Source: Dyadobacter psychrophilus
Lineage (GTDB): Bacteria; Bacteroidota; Bacteroidia; Cytophagales; Spirosomataceae
Reading direction: 5' to 3'
DNA: 64,000 nucleotides
NCBI RefSeq assembly: GCF_900167945.1
Contig: NZ_FUZA01000002.1
Span: forward strand, 620,001 to 684,000
A program made the position numbers and the translations under genes. Position 1 is the first letter of the stretch. Each line of letters opens with the position of its first letter. The notes beneath the pieces are model-generated. The model saw nothing but the letters and a program-made list of their open reading frames with translations, was not told where the DNA came from and made no database searches. Below are positions 34,586-41,683 of this stretch, one piece after another.

Positions 34586-35257
34586 ATGAGCGAAAAGCTT
34601 ACCGATTCTCATAAATACAAACTCTGGAAGGGCAAGCTTGAAAGCAATGGCCTCGACATTCATCGCATCGATGAGCTTTACAGTCGCAGGAACGGCCATG
34701 GAGAAGTGCTCTTTTCATTGCTGTATACAGATGCCACCACTCCCGAAGGCAACAAAATTCCACCTATTTGTTTTCTGAAAGGCGAAGTTGTCAGCGTATT
34801 AATCTGTTTTGTTGACATAGACAGTCGGGAAAAATATTTGCTGCTTGTTCAGCAAAGGAGGATTTGCGACGGATCAATGACCTTTGAACACCCTGCGGGA
34901 ATGCTAGACAGCGAAAGCGATGCTGCCGCAGTTGCAGCCAGGGAAGTGTTTGAAGAAACAGGAATTTTGGTTCAAAAAGAGCAACTGACAAAGGTTAATG
35001 ATAAACCTTTTTATCCTTCGACCGGCACCAGCGATGAAGCCATGTACATGTTCTACTGCGAGCTGGAATTGAGCGCAGAAATGATCCGTTCATACCACAA
35101 CCAAACGCAAGGACTACTTTCCGATCACGAGTATATCAACACCCATGTAGTTCCATTCGCGGAAGGTCACAAGCTGATTACCAACGTGAACGGGATTTTA
35201 CTCGATTATTTGTATTTGAAAGGCGTCCAGGACTGGGACCTTTTGAAGCAACTTTAA
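34586..35257 (+). CDS. Nudix hydrolase
   Basis: A 223-residue Nudix protein. The box reads G-MLDSE-S-DAAAVAA-REVFEETGI; the Arg-Glu...Glu-Glu metal-binding core is intact. The first Glu of GX5EX7REUXEEXGU is one residue early (Glu at position 5, Ser at 6). The preceding FEHPAGML resembles ADP-ribose/ADP-sugar pyrophosphatases. The N-terminal region before about residue 65 adopts the usual beta-rich domain. It may hydrolyse ADP-ribose or another nucleoside-diphosphate-linked compound. It lies in one transcript with the preceding outer-membrane-like gene, or overlaps its transcript. Confidence 0.85.
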   Translation: MSEKLTDSHKYKLWKGKLESNGLDIHRIDELYSRRNGHGEVLFSLLYTDATTPEGNKIPPICFLKGEVVSVLICFVDIDSREKYLLLVQQRRICDGSMTFEHPAGMLDSESDAAAVAAREVFEETGILVQKEQLTKVNDKPFYPSTGTSDEAMYMFYCELELSAEMIRSYHNQTQGLLSDHEYINTHVVPFAEGHKLITNVNGILLDYLYLKGVQDWDLLKQL

Positions 35258-35300
35258 ATGACAGGGCAAACGGAAATTTGGAAAACATTTCTTTCTGCAA

Positions 35301-35332
35301 TTGGTCATAATTGAAAATAGCGGCTATATTTG
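35301..35332 (+). promoter_or_regulatory. Predicted promoter of tRNA-Arg(CCG)
   Basis: TTG (35301-35303), 21 nt, then TATATTTG (35325-35332), matching TTG-N(17-21)-TAnnTTTG. The tRNA begins 31 nt downstream. Confidence 0.6.
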
Positions 35333-35362
35333 CACCCCATTACCGGCCAGAAGCCGCACCAA

Positions 35363-35434
35363 GCACCCATAGTTCAATGGATAGAATTTCGGTTTCCGGT
35401 ACCGACGATATGAGTTCGAATCTCGTTGGGTGCA
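35363..35434 (+). tRNA. tRNA-Arg(CCG)
   Basis: A complete cloverleaf: acceptor GCACCCA/TGGGTGC, D-arm with GTTC/GAAT, anticodon stem TCGGT/ACCGA with loop TTCCGGT (anticodon CCG, reading CGG Arg), T-arm ATGAG/CTCGT with loop TTCGAAT, and discriminator A. A CCA end is encoded at 35435-35437. A terminator hairpin follows at once. On the opposite strand a decayed recombinase gene ends against the 3' side, as in elements that integrate into tRNA genes. Confidence 0.95.
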
Positions 35435-35438
35435 CCAC

Positions 35439-35479
35439 ACGAGACAAAGCCAGATTTTCTGGATTTGTCTCGTTTTTTT
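35439..35479 (+). terminator. Terminator of tRNA-Arg(CCG)
   Basis: A 10-bp outer stem (35439-35448 with 35464-35473), a 5-bp inner stem (35450-35454 with 35458-35462) and a seven-T run. It begins two bases after the encoded CCA. Confidence 0.88.
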
Positions 35480-35676
35480 GCTCTATAAGTCCCTTATTTT
35501 CTGATATATATAAGGTCGACGCCCTCACTAATTCTTGGAGTTCGAAATGCTTTTCCATCAAAATGTAGATTTTAAGGAAACATCGAACTTATTTTTCGCC
35601 TTCGATCTTCAACTGATCCATTTTCGTATAAAAAGTCTAGCTTGGACAATTTCAGCAGACTTTGTTTCCTTTTGGG
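35439..35676 (-). pseudogene. Remnant of a serine (large resolvase-type) site-specific recombinase C-terminus
   Basis: On the minus strand, frame 35676 to 35494 reads as the last part of a Bacteroidota serine recombinase: KQSLLKLSKLDFLYENGS, then VEDRRRKISSMFP, then after an in-frame TAA, NLHFDGKAFRTPRI and SEGVDLIYI. This is the family's usual tail (KISSxFPxxLxFDGxxxRTxRxNExxxLIY). A frame change then continues as ENKGLIEQKNETNPENLALS, which is also typical, up to the tRNA 3' end. There is a nonsense codon, at least one frameshift and no N-terminal catalytic domain, so it is non-functional. It marks an old integration or excision of a mobile element at tRNA-Arg. Confidence 0.75.
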
Positions 35677-35930
35677 CTATAATGGGCCACTGTTAGAAGG
35701 GCTTTATCTGTAGTCCACTTTTCCATGAAAATTTTGATTATAGGTCAGCTCAACTGACTGAGATGTGTTTAATTAAGCGCATGCCCGTATAGAAAATCGG
35801 GATGCAGCAAAAGCCTCCAGCCACTGCCGCAATCCTGGATCAGCGAATTTAAATCATCGAGCTCGATTAAAATCCTGACATTGAATAGATAAACCATTGC
35901 TGCACCTTTCATAAATAAACAATTATTCAT
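35677..35930. other. Non-coding stretch between the recombinase remnant and the cupin gene
   Basis: I see no convincing gene. A 42-codon minus-strand frame (35769-35897) starts MVYLFNVRILIEL, faintly like the start of a PIN protein, but lacks the rest and has no support. This may be scar DNA from the same mobile element. Confidence 0.4.
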
Positions 35931-36437
35931 ATGGAAAATACAAAGCCTGCGCCAATCACAGTAGACCCGGAAGGCGGCGAAATATTATCAGTAGCAGGGG
36001 GCAACTATCGGATACTTGTTTCGGGTAAGCAAACCAACGGGGCGTTTTCGACGATCGAAATGCTGGTACCGCCGAAAAATGGCCCGGGACCGCATTCTCA
36101 TGCAAATTTTCATGAGTCTTTTTACATCCTTGACGGTGAAGTTGAAGTGCATTCCGAAGCTGGGTCCTATACGGCAAAGAAGGATTCATTTGTTGTGGTA
36201 CCCGAAGGAGGCATCGTGCATTATTTTAAAAACGTCAGCGATAAGCTGGCTCGATTACTTTGCATCGTTGTGCCTGCCGGGCTGGAAGAATTTTTTGAGG
36301 AAATAGGCAAGCCAGTAGCTGTTGGTGAGTTTCTTCCGCCGCAGCCAATGGATCCTGAATCTATTAAAAAAATACAGGCCATTGCAGAAAAGCATGGTCA
36401 GGTAATATATCCGCCCGACTTCCTTGAAAATAAATAG
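35931..36437 (+). CDS. Cupin-domain protein
   Basis: A 168-residue single cupin. Motif 1 is GPGPHSHANFHESFYILDGEVEV (HxH...E pattern), and motif 2 is in the GGIVHYFKNVS segment with its His. The metal site looks complete. The C-terminal 40 residues (VGEFLPPQPMDPESIKKIQ and onwards) are a helical tail seen in quercetin-dioxygenase-like or ChrR-like small cupins. The function may be metal-dependent oxygenase, isomerase or binding protein. It is a single gene. Confidence 0.85.
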   Translation: MENTKPAPITVDPEGGEILSVAGGNYRILVSGKQTNGAFSTIEMLVPPKNGPGPHSHANFHESFYILDGEVEVHSEAGSYTAKKDSFVVVPEGGIVHYFKNVSDKLARLLCIVVPAGLEEFFEEIGKPVAVGEFLPPQPMDPESIKKIQAIAEKHGQVIYPPDFLENK

Positions 36438-36529
36438 TCAACTCTAAGTTCCATCTTTTATGAAGTTGGTTCTTGGTGCCACTATGGAGTCCGTGGAAAT
36501 ACTGGGAGCGCTTTGTTGACAGCAATAGA

Positions 36530-36563
36530 AATTGGGAATGGCTAATGTTAGCCATTCCCAATT
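36530..36563. terminator. Perfect 16-bp inverted repeat at the end of the NTF2-like gene
   Basis: AATTGGGAATGGCTAA (36530-36545) and its exact complement (36548-36563) are separated by TG. The repeat reaches the stop codon of the minus-strand gene at 36562 and lies between convergent genes. There is no T-run on either side, so its terminator role is inferred from position and stem strength. Confidence 0.6.
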
Positions 36564-36885
36564 ATCCCGTAACTTTTAATGACTGTATTAATCCATCAGC
36601 TATTTCCATGTGATAAGTTAATACAATAGGGCTTCCGGGAAAATTTCCCGAAGTTTCTGCCATCAAAAGGCTTTCCGTTTCTTTTTCCTCAAAGCCGACA
36701 GGCTTTATAGTCGCCTTGTATCGCTCGTTGGAATCGGCAATCCAACGTTCTATTTCTTTTTTTCCATTGTGCGTTTTTCCTTCGTCAAACACTACGGCTG
36801 TTTCAGAAAAGCAATTTGCGTATGCGACGCTATCAAAGCTGTTTTGCGTTTCTACTAAATCGGCTACTACTTTTGGTAAGTTCAT
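36562..36885 (-). CDS. NTF2-like (SnoaL/DUF4440-type) protein
   Basis: A 107-residue cone-fold protein: LPKVVADLVETQNSFDSVAYANCFSETAVVFDEGKTHNGKKEIERWI. This is the usual helix, FA..A.F.D.G....G...I..W pattern of SnoaL-like proteins. No catalytic pair can be assigned. It lies 21 nt downstream of an SDR gene on the same strand and is probably cotranscribed. Such pairs often appear near HxlR regulators, as here. Confidence 0.8.
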   Translation of the reverse strand: MNLPKVVADLVETQNSFDSVAYANCFSETAVVFDEGKTHNGKKEIERWIADSNERYKATIKPVGFEEKETESLLMAETSGNFPGSPIVLTYHMEIADGLIQSLKVTG

Positions 36886-36906
36886 TTTTGTTTTTTTTTG
36901 AGGCGG

Positions 36907-37698
36907 TTAAATAGTGGGAACAGTTCCGCCGTCAATGACATATTCTGTCCCTGTGAGGTAGCTTGCTCTTGGCGAAACCAAAAAACCGACAAATTCAGCC
37001 ACTTCTTCTGGTTGGGCAGGTCTCCCGAACGGAATTCCACCTAGTGCATCCATTACACCCTGTTGCGCTTCTTGTACCGTACTATTCGCGTTTCTTGCAA
37101 TTTCGCCCAGCCAGGCTTCCGAAGCTGTGGTATTTATCCAGCCTGGCGAAACAGTCAGCACCCGCACACCCGAAGATGCAACCCCGTTGGATAAGCTTTT
37201 ACTGTAATTTCTCAATGCTGCTTTTGCAGCTGCGTATGGCAAAGTTGAATCGTACAAAGGCAGTATGCCCTGTATGGAAGCAATGTGAATGATAACACCA
37301 CTTTTTCGATCGACCATTTGTGGTAAAAATCCTCTGTCCAGCCGAACCGGGGCAAGCAAATTGGCCTGTAACGTTGATTCCCAATCTTCATCACTCAACA
37401 CAGCAAATCCACCAGCAGGCGTTGATGACGATCCAAGGTTGTTTACCAGAATATCCAGCCTTCCATAAGCGGATAGCACCTCGCTGACCACCTTTTGTGA
37501 TCCGTCTGCCTTACTTAAATCAGCGGAAATGAAATGCAACTTTTCGTTTTCCTCTTCCGGCGCATTCCTTGCGGTAATAATAACGGTTGCACCAGCTTGC
37601 AAAAGCCTCTCTGCAATTGCTCTTCCTGCTCCTTTTGTACCCCCGGTTACCAGGGCAATTTTACCTGATAATTCATTGTCGAAATTAAATTGTTCCAT
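36907..37698 (-). CDS. SDR-family oxidoreductase
   Basis: A 263-residue short-chain dehydrogenase with nucleotide motif TGGTKGAGRAIAERLL, NNLGSS (NNAG equivalent), the catalytic Ser in HIASIQG and Tyr-Lys in YAAAKAAL, and the C-terminal SYLTGTEYVIDGG. It acts on an unknown carbonyl or alcohol with NAD(P)H. It is divergent from the HxlR-type regulator at 37840, the usual arrangement for HxlR-controlled oxidoreductases, and upstream of the NTF2-like gene in one operon. Confidence 0.9.
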   Translation of the reverse strand: MEQFNFDNELSGKIALVTGGTKGAGRAIAERLLQAGATVIITARNAPEEENEKLHFISADLSKADGSQKVVSEVLSAYGRLDILVNNLGSSSTPAGGFAVLSDEDWESTLQANLLAPVRLDRGFLPQMVDRKSGVIIHIASIQGILPLYDSTLPYAAAKAALRNYSKSLSNGVASSGVRVLTVSPGWINTTASEAWLGEIARNANSTVQEAQQGVMDALGGIPFGRPAQPEEVAEFVGFLVSPRASYLTGTEYVIDGGTVPTI

Positions 37699-37804
37699 TG
37701 TATTGTCCTTTGGTTAAAAATGAATGATAGGACAAAATTGGCGTGTAAATGAAGTTTAGACAAGTACGGAATTACGATTCATATAGGGATAAATTGATCC
37801 CCTA

Positions 37805-37835
37805 TTGCACTAACTGATACATACGCTTAATTTTG
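37805..37835 (+). promoter_or_regulatory. Predicted promoter of the HxlR regulator gene, very close to the ATG
   Basis: TTG (37805-37807), 20 nt, TAATTTTG (37828-37835). The ATG at 37840 is only 5 nt beyond the -7 box, so the transcript would be nearly leaderless if the ATG is right. Confidence 0.5.
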
Positions 37836-37839
37836 AAAT

Positions 37840-38220
37840 ATGTATGAGAGAAAGACAACACCAAACCTGAATTGCGGACTTGACCTGATCGGTGAAGTAC
37901 TTTATGGCAAATGGAAAATCCGCTTGCTGTGGTTTATTGACCAGGGTTATCAACGACCGAGCGAATTGCAACGTAAAATCCCCGACGCTTCCCGCAGGGT
38001 TCTGAATATCCAGTTGAAAGAATTGGAAGATCATGAACTGGTTACAAGGAAAATTTATCCCGTCGTACCACCAAAAGTAGAATACAGCCTGACCGATTTT
38101 GGAAAAACGTTAATCCCCGTGATTGCCACATTGGGTCAGTGGAGCGATGAACACGAAGAGCGGTTGCGGGAGGTGATTTTGAAACAGCCGGTAAGTTCTG
38201 ATATTGACGTACGCAATTAG
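37840..38220 (+). CDS. HxlR/MarR-like winged-helix transcriptional regulator
   Basis: A 126-residue HxlR protein: PNLNCGLDLIGEVLYGKWKIRLLWFI, with the Cys and KW.I.ILW core of the family, then RPSELQRKIPDASRRVLNIQL (recognition helix) and ELEDHELVTRKIYPVVPPKVEYSLTDFGKTL (the wing). HxlR proteins sense aldehydes, quinones or oxidants, often through the conserved Cys. It is divergent from the SDR-NTF2-like operon and probably controls it. The start gives a nearly leaderless message. Confidence 0.9.
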   Translation: MYERKTTPNLNCGLDLIGEVLYGKWKIRLLWFIDQGYQRPSELQRKIPDASRRVLNIQLKELEDHELVTRKIYPVVPPKVEYSLTDFGKTLIPVIATLGQWSDEHEERLREVILKQPVSSDIDVRN

Positions 38221-38543
38221 TTGATCAGTATATGAACGAACAATCCATCAATACGCTGGTGATGAAATGATAGTCTGCTGGAAATAAAAGACGGATAAAA
38301 AAATGATAACATTATTGAATGCTTTTTCGCAATGAAGCGCAAACTGAATAATCATTGTCCTGCATTCCTATTTAATAATTTTTTATACTTATTAAGAATT
38401 ATTGAAAAACTGCGGTTTGAGCGGGAGGTAATTTTGTTGCGCCGATGCCATTTTGATTTAACTCTTTGCAAAAGGGGATTTCAATTATTTAAAGTTTTAG
38501 ACCATCGGCGCGAAACATTTTAAATCATTTAATTCCAGCTCCA
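38221..38543. promoter_or_regulatory. Long upstream region of the acyltransferase-ThiF pair
   Basis: A 323-nt stretch without a supported gene; a 63-codon frame at 38332-38523 looks random. It contains a 21-nt element (38376-38396, TAATTTTTTATACTTATTAAG) and a -7 box TAATTTTG (38429-38436). The element is identical at 20 of 21 positions to 48442-48462 upstream of the flavoprotein gene, at 53 versus 54 nt from the predicted -7 box. A TTG at 38402-38404 is 24 nt from the -7 box, longer than usual. Confidence 0.45.
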
Positions 38544-39305
38544 ATGTCATTCAACTTTCACCATTTAATTGAAAACTTCGAACTCAGAGAACTCAGAAGT
38601 GAGACGGATATCGTAGATCACCTTGCTTTGCGACGAGAGATCTATAAAAAGGAGTATTCCCGCGAATACAGGGACAATCAATATGATTTGCTACCCAGTG
38701 ATTGGAAAGCAAACTTGATCGGGATATATTCCCGGGGAGAACAAATCGCAACGATTAGGGTTGTGAAAAGACACGTTAACAGATCGATTGAAAAACAGCT
38801 GCAGAACATTAATCAAAAGTTTCACCTCCAAATCCAGCCCGATTTATCCGATGTTCTGCCAACTGAATATGCATTTGATGTAAACTCAGAAAGATGCCCG
38901 GTTTACAATGATGCAACTGTCGAACTCAGCAGGGTTGCAGTAGCAGATGCGTATAGAGGAATAGGTTTGTGCCGGTTTGCAATGCTGGCAGCGATCGGAA
39001 TTTCGATTTTGGACAAGGCTGAATATTGTCTTTATTCTTGCTCGACGAGCGCAGTAAAATTTCATGAAGATCTGGTGCCCATGATGGAGAATATCACGGC
39101 AATGCAAAAAGAATATGGTTATCCAGGATTTAAATTCCCGACATCGTCTGCGGCTGTCCTATCTGCAATCCAACATATTTCGCCAAAACAGATGAACCAG
39201 GCTATTCTTGCCGGCACTGTTTGCAGATATGGAATTGGTGTGTTAGGAGATAATTTTTTCGGGAAAACCGATGCCGTTCAACAACTTCCATCTTTCGCTT
39301 TATAA
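38544..39305 (+). CDS. FeeM-like acyltransferase (GNAT/autoinducer-synthase superfamily)
   Basis: A 253-residue protein. The N-terminal part, ELRELRSETDIVDHLALRREIYKKEYS, and IGIYSRGEQIATIRVVK match N-acyl amino acid synthases (FeeM) and the N-acyl homoserine lactone synthase fold. ELSRVAVADAYRGIGLCRFAMLA carries the acetyl/acyl-CoA or acyl-ACP loop (YRGIG). FeeM-type enzymes use acyl-ACP to N-acylate an amino acid. The substrate here is unknown. It is directly followed, after 16 nt, by an E1-like adenylyltransferase gene, which suggests a two-step small-molecule or peptide pathway. Confidence 0.7.
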   Translation: MSFNFHHLIENFELRELRSETDIVDHLALRREIYKKEYSREYRDNQYDLLPSDWKANLIGIYSRGEQIATIRVVKRHVNRSIEKQLQNINQKFHLQIQPDLSDVLPTEYAFDVNSERCPVYNDATVELSRVAVADAYRGIGLCRFAMLAAIGISILDKAEYCLYSCSTSAVKFHEDLVPMMENITAMQKEYGYPGFKFPTSSAAVLSAIQHISPKQMNQAILAGTVCRYGIGVLGDNFFGKTDAVQQLPSFAL

Positions 39306-39321
39306 ATCTTCACACCAATAC

Positions 39322-40431
39322 ATGGATTCAATAACGAATTATACCCAAAATATTTCAGAGCAATTAAGCATCACTTTTAAACCGCTGATATTCCGGCTGG
39401 TTGATTTAGATGACAAAGAAAGGTTGGACCTTTTGCTCGAACGAGATGCTGATGTTTTAGTATTTGATACGATTTACGATCAGCTTATAGAGCTCATAAA
39501 GATTGAAAACGCGGGCGTCAGATTGAGTCAGAAGCAGGCAGAAGAGGGTCTTCAAAACCATCTTAATGGCCGGGACTTGCAAGAATACGGTGTCTGGGTC
39601 TTTTACCCATGGAGCCGCAGGCTGGTGCACCTGCTTGACCGTGAAGAGTTCTATAAAGTGCGGACCAACCGGAATAACTGCAAGATCACCAATCAGGAAC
39701 AGCAGGTTTTGTCAACCAAAAAAGTGGGCATCATTGGCTTGTCGATTGGACATGCCGTCGCCATGACGCTGGCCACAGAACGCTCCGTCGGCGAACTGCG
39801 CCTGGCTGATTATGATCAAATTGAACTTTCAAACCTGAACCGGATCCAGACGAGTACGCACAATTTGGGCATCAATAAGGCTATCGTTGCGGCCAGGGCC
39901 ATTGCAGAAATTGATCCGTTTATCAATGTCCATGTATATCGGGATGGAATTTCGGAAATCAATATTGATCAGTTTCTGACGGAGGGAGGAAAGCTTGACC
40001 TGTTGGTGGAGGTTTGTGATGGCCTGGACATTAAGTTTATGGCGCGACATCGGGCGCGCGCATTTGAAATTCCGGTTGTGATGGATACAAGCGATCGGGG
40101 AATGATTGATATTGAGCGTTTCGACATGGAGCCGCAACGCCCGATATTTCACGGATTATTGAAAGATTTTGATACAAACACCATGACGAAACTGACAACA
40201 GAACAGAAAGTAAAATTGGTGGGTGAGATCATTGATACGAATAACATTTCAGATCGCTTGAAATTTTCAATGACCCAGATTGGTAAGACAATCCTATCCT
40301 GGCCCCAATTAGCTTCCGCCGTGGCACTGGGTGGCGCTATCACCGCCGATACTTGCCGCAAAATCCTCCTGGATGTCAATGTTAAATCAGGACGATATTA
40401 TGTTGACATTGACAAGATAGTTGGAGTTTAA
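39322..40431 (+). CDS. E1/ThiF-like adenylyltransferase (Rv1355c-like N-terminal part)
   Basis: A 369-residue protein, starting at ATG 39322 (an ORF from 39271 would overlap the acyltransferase). A helical N-terminal region of about 130 residues comes first. Then a ThiF/MoeB-like Rossmann domain: KVGIIGLSIGHAVAM (nucleotide loop, Gly136-Gly143), LADYDQIELSNLNRIQ (Arg finger), a Lys in GINKAIVAARAIAEIDP and Asp in VEVCDGLDIK. All adenylation residues are present; the zinc CxxC pairs of MoeB are absent. The motifs resemble Rv1355c-type proteins, which carry an additional nitroreductase domain missing here. It could adenylate a carboxylate made by or linked to the acyltransferase. Confidence 0.75.
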   Translation: MDSITNYTQNISEQLSITFKPLIFRLVDLDDKERLDLLLERDADVLVFDTIYDQLIELIKIENAGVRLSQKQAEEGLQNHLNGRDLQEYGVWVFYPWSRRLVHLLDREEFYKVRTNRNNCKITNQEQQVLSTKKVGIIGLSIGHAVAMTLATERSVGELRLADYDQIELSNLNRIQTSTHNLGINKAIVAARAIAEIDPFINVHVYRDGISEINIDQFLTEGGKLDLLVEVCDGLDIKFMARHRARAFEIPVVMDTSDRGMIDIERFDMEPQRPIFHGLLKDFDTNTMTKLTTEQKVKLVGEIIDTNNISDRLKFSMTQIGKTILSWPQLASAVALGGAITADTCRKILLDVNVKSGRYYVDIDKIVGV

Positions 40432-40508
40432 GTTGTTCACTTATCGGCACCAGAATTACGATGTGAGAAGAAGTAACGTTAATGAAATGGATTTAGTAAA
40501 TAACAAAT

Positions 40509-40534
40509 AAAACCGCCATTAAAGTGGCGGTTTT
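40509..40534. terminator. Bidirectional terminator after the acyltransferase-ThiF pair
   Basis: A perfect 10-bp stem, AAAACCGCCA (40509-40518) with TGGCGGTTTT (40525-40534), and a 6-nt loop. T-rich ends on both strands, between convergent stops at 40431 and 40564. Confidence 0.8.
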
Positions 40535-40563
40535 ATTTTGCATTGGTTTAAAAAATCAATGTG

Positions 40564-41361
40564 CTATTGCAATGCAGCCGGTTCGCTATAAAGGAAATCA
40601 TCCATCACAACCAGGTCATTTTCAGCATTATCCGCATATTTGTTGCTTATGGCGGCCGAACCCGAAGTAATGGTCACTTTTGTCACCTTGCTATCCGGGA
40701 AAACGGCTCCCAGGAAAGAAAATCCTTTGTCGTCTTTTCTGGTTGGTGCGGCGAACTTTCCGAGGCTTTTATCGCCTTCAAAGAATTCCAAAGTCGTAGA
40801 ATTCGCCTTGTCGACATCTGATAATACTACGCCAAATCCTTTCACAAAAGCCGCCGTTGCCGTTCCGGGCACCTTGAATGTAACATCCATTTTGTTGCTT
40901 CCAGTGGCGGCGAATGTACGGGCCGGGCTGAATGCATTGAACTGGTCTTTGTAGTTTGATACCAGATCGCTGAAATTTTTATCACTGATCCGCAGCCCGT
41001 TTCCTGGCGTGGTGAAAATGGCGCCACGCTTTCTTCCGGCTGCAACATTCGGGTCTGTGCTATTGAAAAAGTCGCCGGGAAAGGTGTCTGTATTGGTCTG
41101 ATTGTCGGGAACTGCGTCCCAGTTTATTTCGCGGCGTCCGGTGGTTTGTCCGGGCGTTGTATTCAGCTGGTCACCAAGCATACTTCTGAAAGATGCCAAT
41201 TGCGAACTAATGTCTCCGCTGCCTTTTACTTCGGTGAAGTTCACGGATGGTGCCGGAGTTTCAGGCTCGTCACTGTTGGAACTGCACGCAGACATGATTG
41301 CAATACACATCATTGCGCCAGCATTTTTAATCGTTTTTTCGAAAGAACTTTGTGATTTCAT
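40564..41361 (-). CDS. Predicted lipoprotein of unknown function
   Basis: A 265-residue protein with a late hydrophobic leader (NAGAMMCIAIMSAC, lipobox Cys near residue 26) followed by a Ser/Asp/Pro-rich linker. The mature part has GRREINWDAVPDN, FNSTDPNVAAGRKRGAIF, a jelly-roll-like middle (MDVTFKVPGTATAAFVKGFGVVLSDVD) and the ending NDLVVMDDFLYSEP. This GRREINWD....VMDDF pattern I associate with secreted proteins of unknown function, some with sorting signals. It is probably a surface or outer-membrane lipoprotein with a beta-sandwich. Confidence 0.7.
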   Translation of the reverse strand: MKSQSSFEKTIKNAGAMMCIAIMSACSSNSDEPETPAPSVNFTEVKGSGDISSQLASFRSMLGDQLNTTPGQTTGRREINWDAVPDNQTNTDTFPGDFFNSTDPNVAAGRKRGAIFTTPGNGLRISDKNFSDLVSNYKDQFNAFSPARTFAATGSNKMDVTFKVPGTATAAFVKGFGVVLSDVDKANSTTLEFFEGDKSLGKFAAPTRKDDKGFSFLGAVFPDSKVTKVTITSGSAAISNKYADNAENDLVVMDDFLYSEPAALQ

Positions 41362-41683
41362 AATTGAGTTTTGATTTAAATTCTTTTACTTTTTTGACTC
41401 GACAAAATTACCTGTCGCGGGATTGTGCAAATTGAAAGAAATGCTAAAAACTCTAAAAAAGTATTAAAATGAGCTTCAAAAAATAGATTATAGTTCATTG
41501 GTTATCAAGAGACTAATGCGTTTTTGTGACTTGTAATCTTAAATTAGTTTATCACAGATAAGCGGAGTTTTTATAGCCAAACCTTTAAATAAGAACTTTG
41601 GAAAATACAGGTGTAAAAGAGGAGATTATTCTATTTTTGGCGCCGTTACATCTGGGATTCTCAACTAAACTCACGCTTTAAAG
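41362..41683. other. 322-nt intergenic region between divergent genes
   Basis: No coding frame or RNA is seen. It is AT-rich and holds a TATTTTTG box at 41632-41639, 44 nt before the response regulator start, with no good -33 partner. It should contain promoters for both flanking genes. Confidence 0.4.

Noticed and set aside
35340..35561. 73-codon minus-strand frame across the tRNA
   Set aside because: It reads through tRNA-Arg; the part after the tRNA is better explained as the recombinase remnant, and the rest (HPTRFELISSVPE...) is a known kind of tRNA read-through artefact.
35769..35897. 42-codon frame resembling a PIN-protein start
   Set aside because: Only the first dozen residues are suggestive, there is no catalytic Asp cluster, and it ends at once.
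38332..38523. 63-codon frame before the acyltransferase gene
   Set aside because: Composition looks random (many Arg, Cys and Leu), and it covers the predicted promoter.
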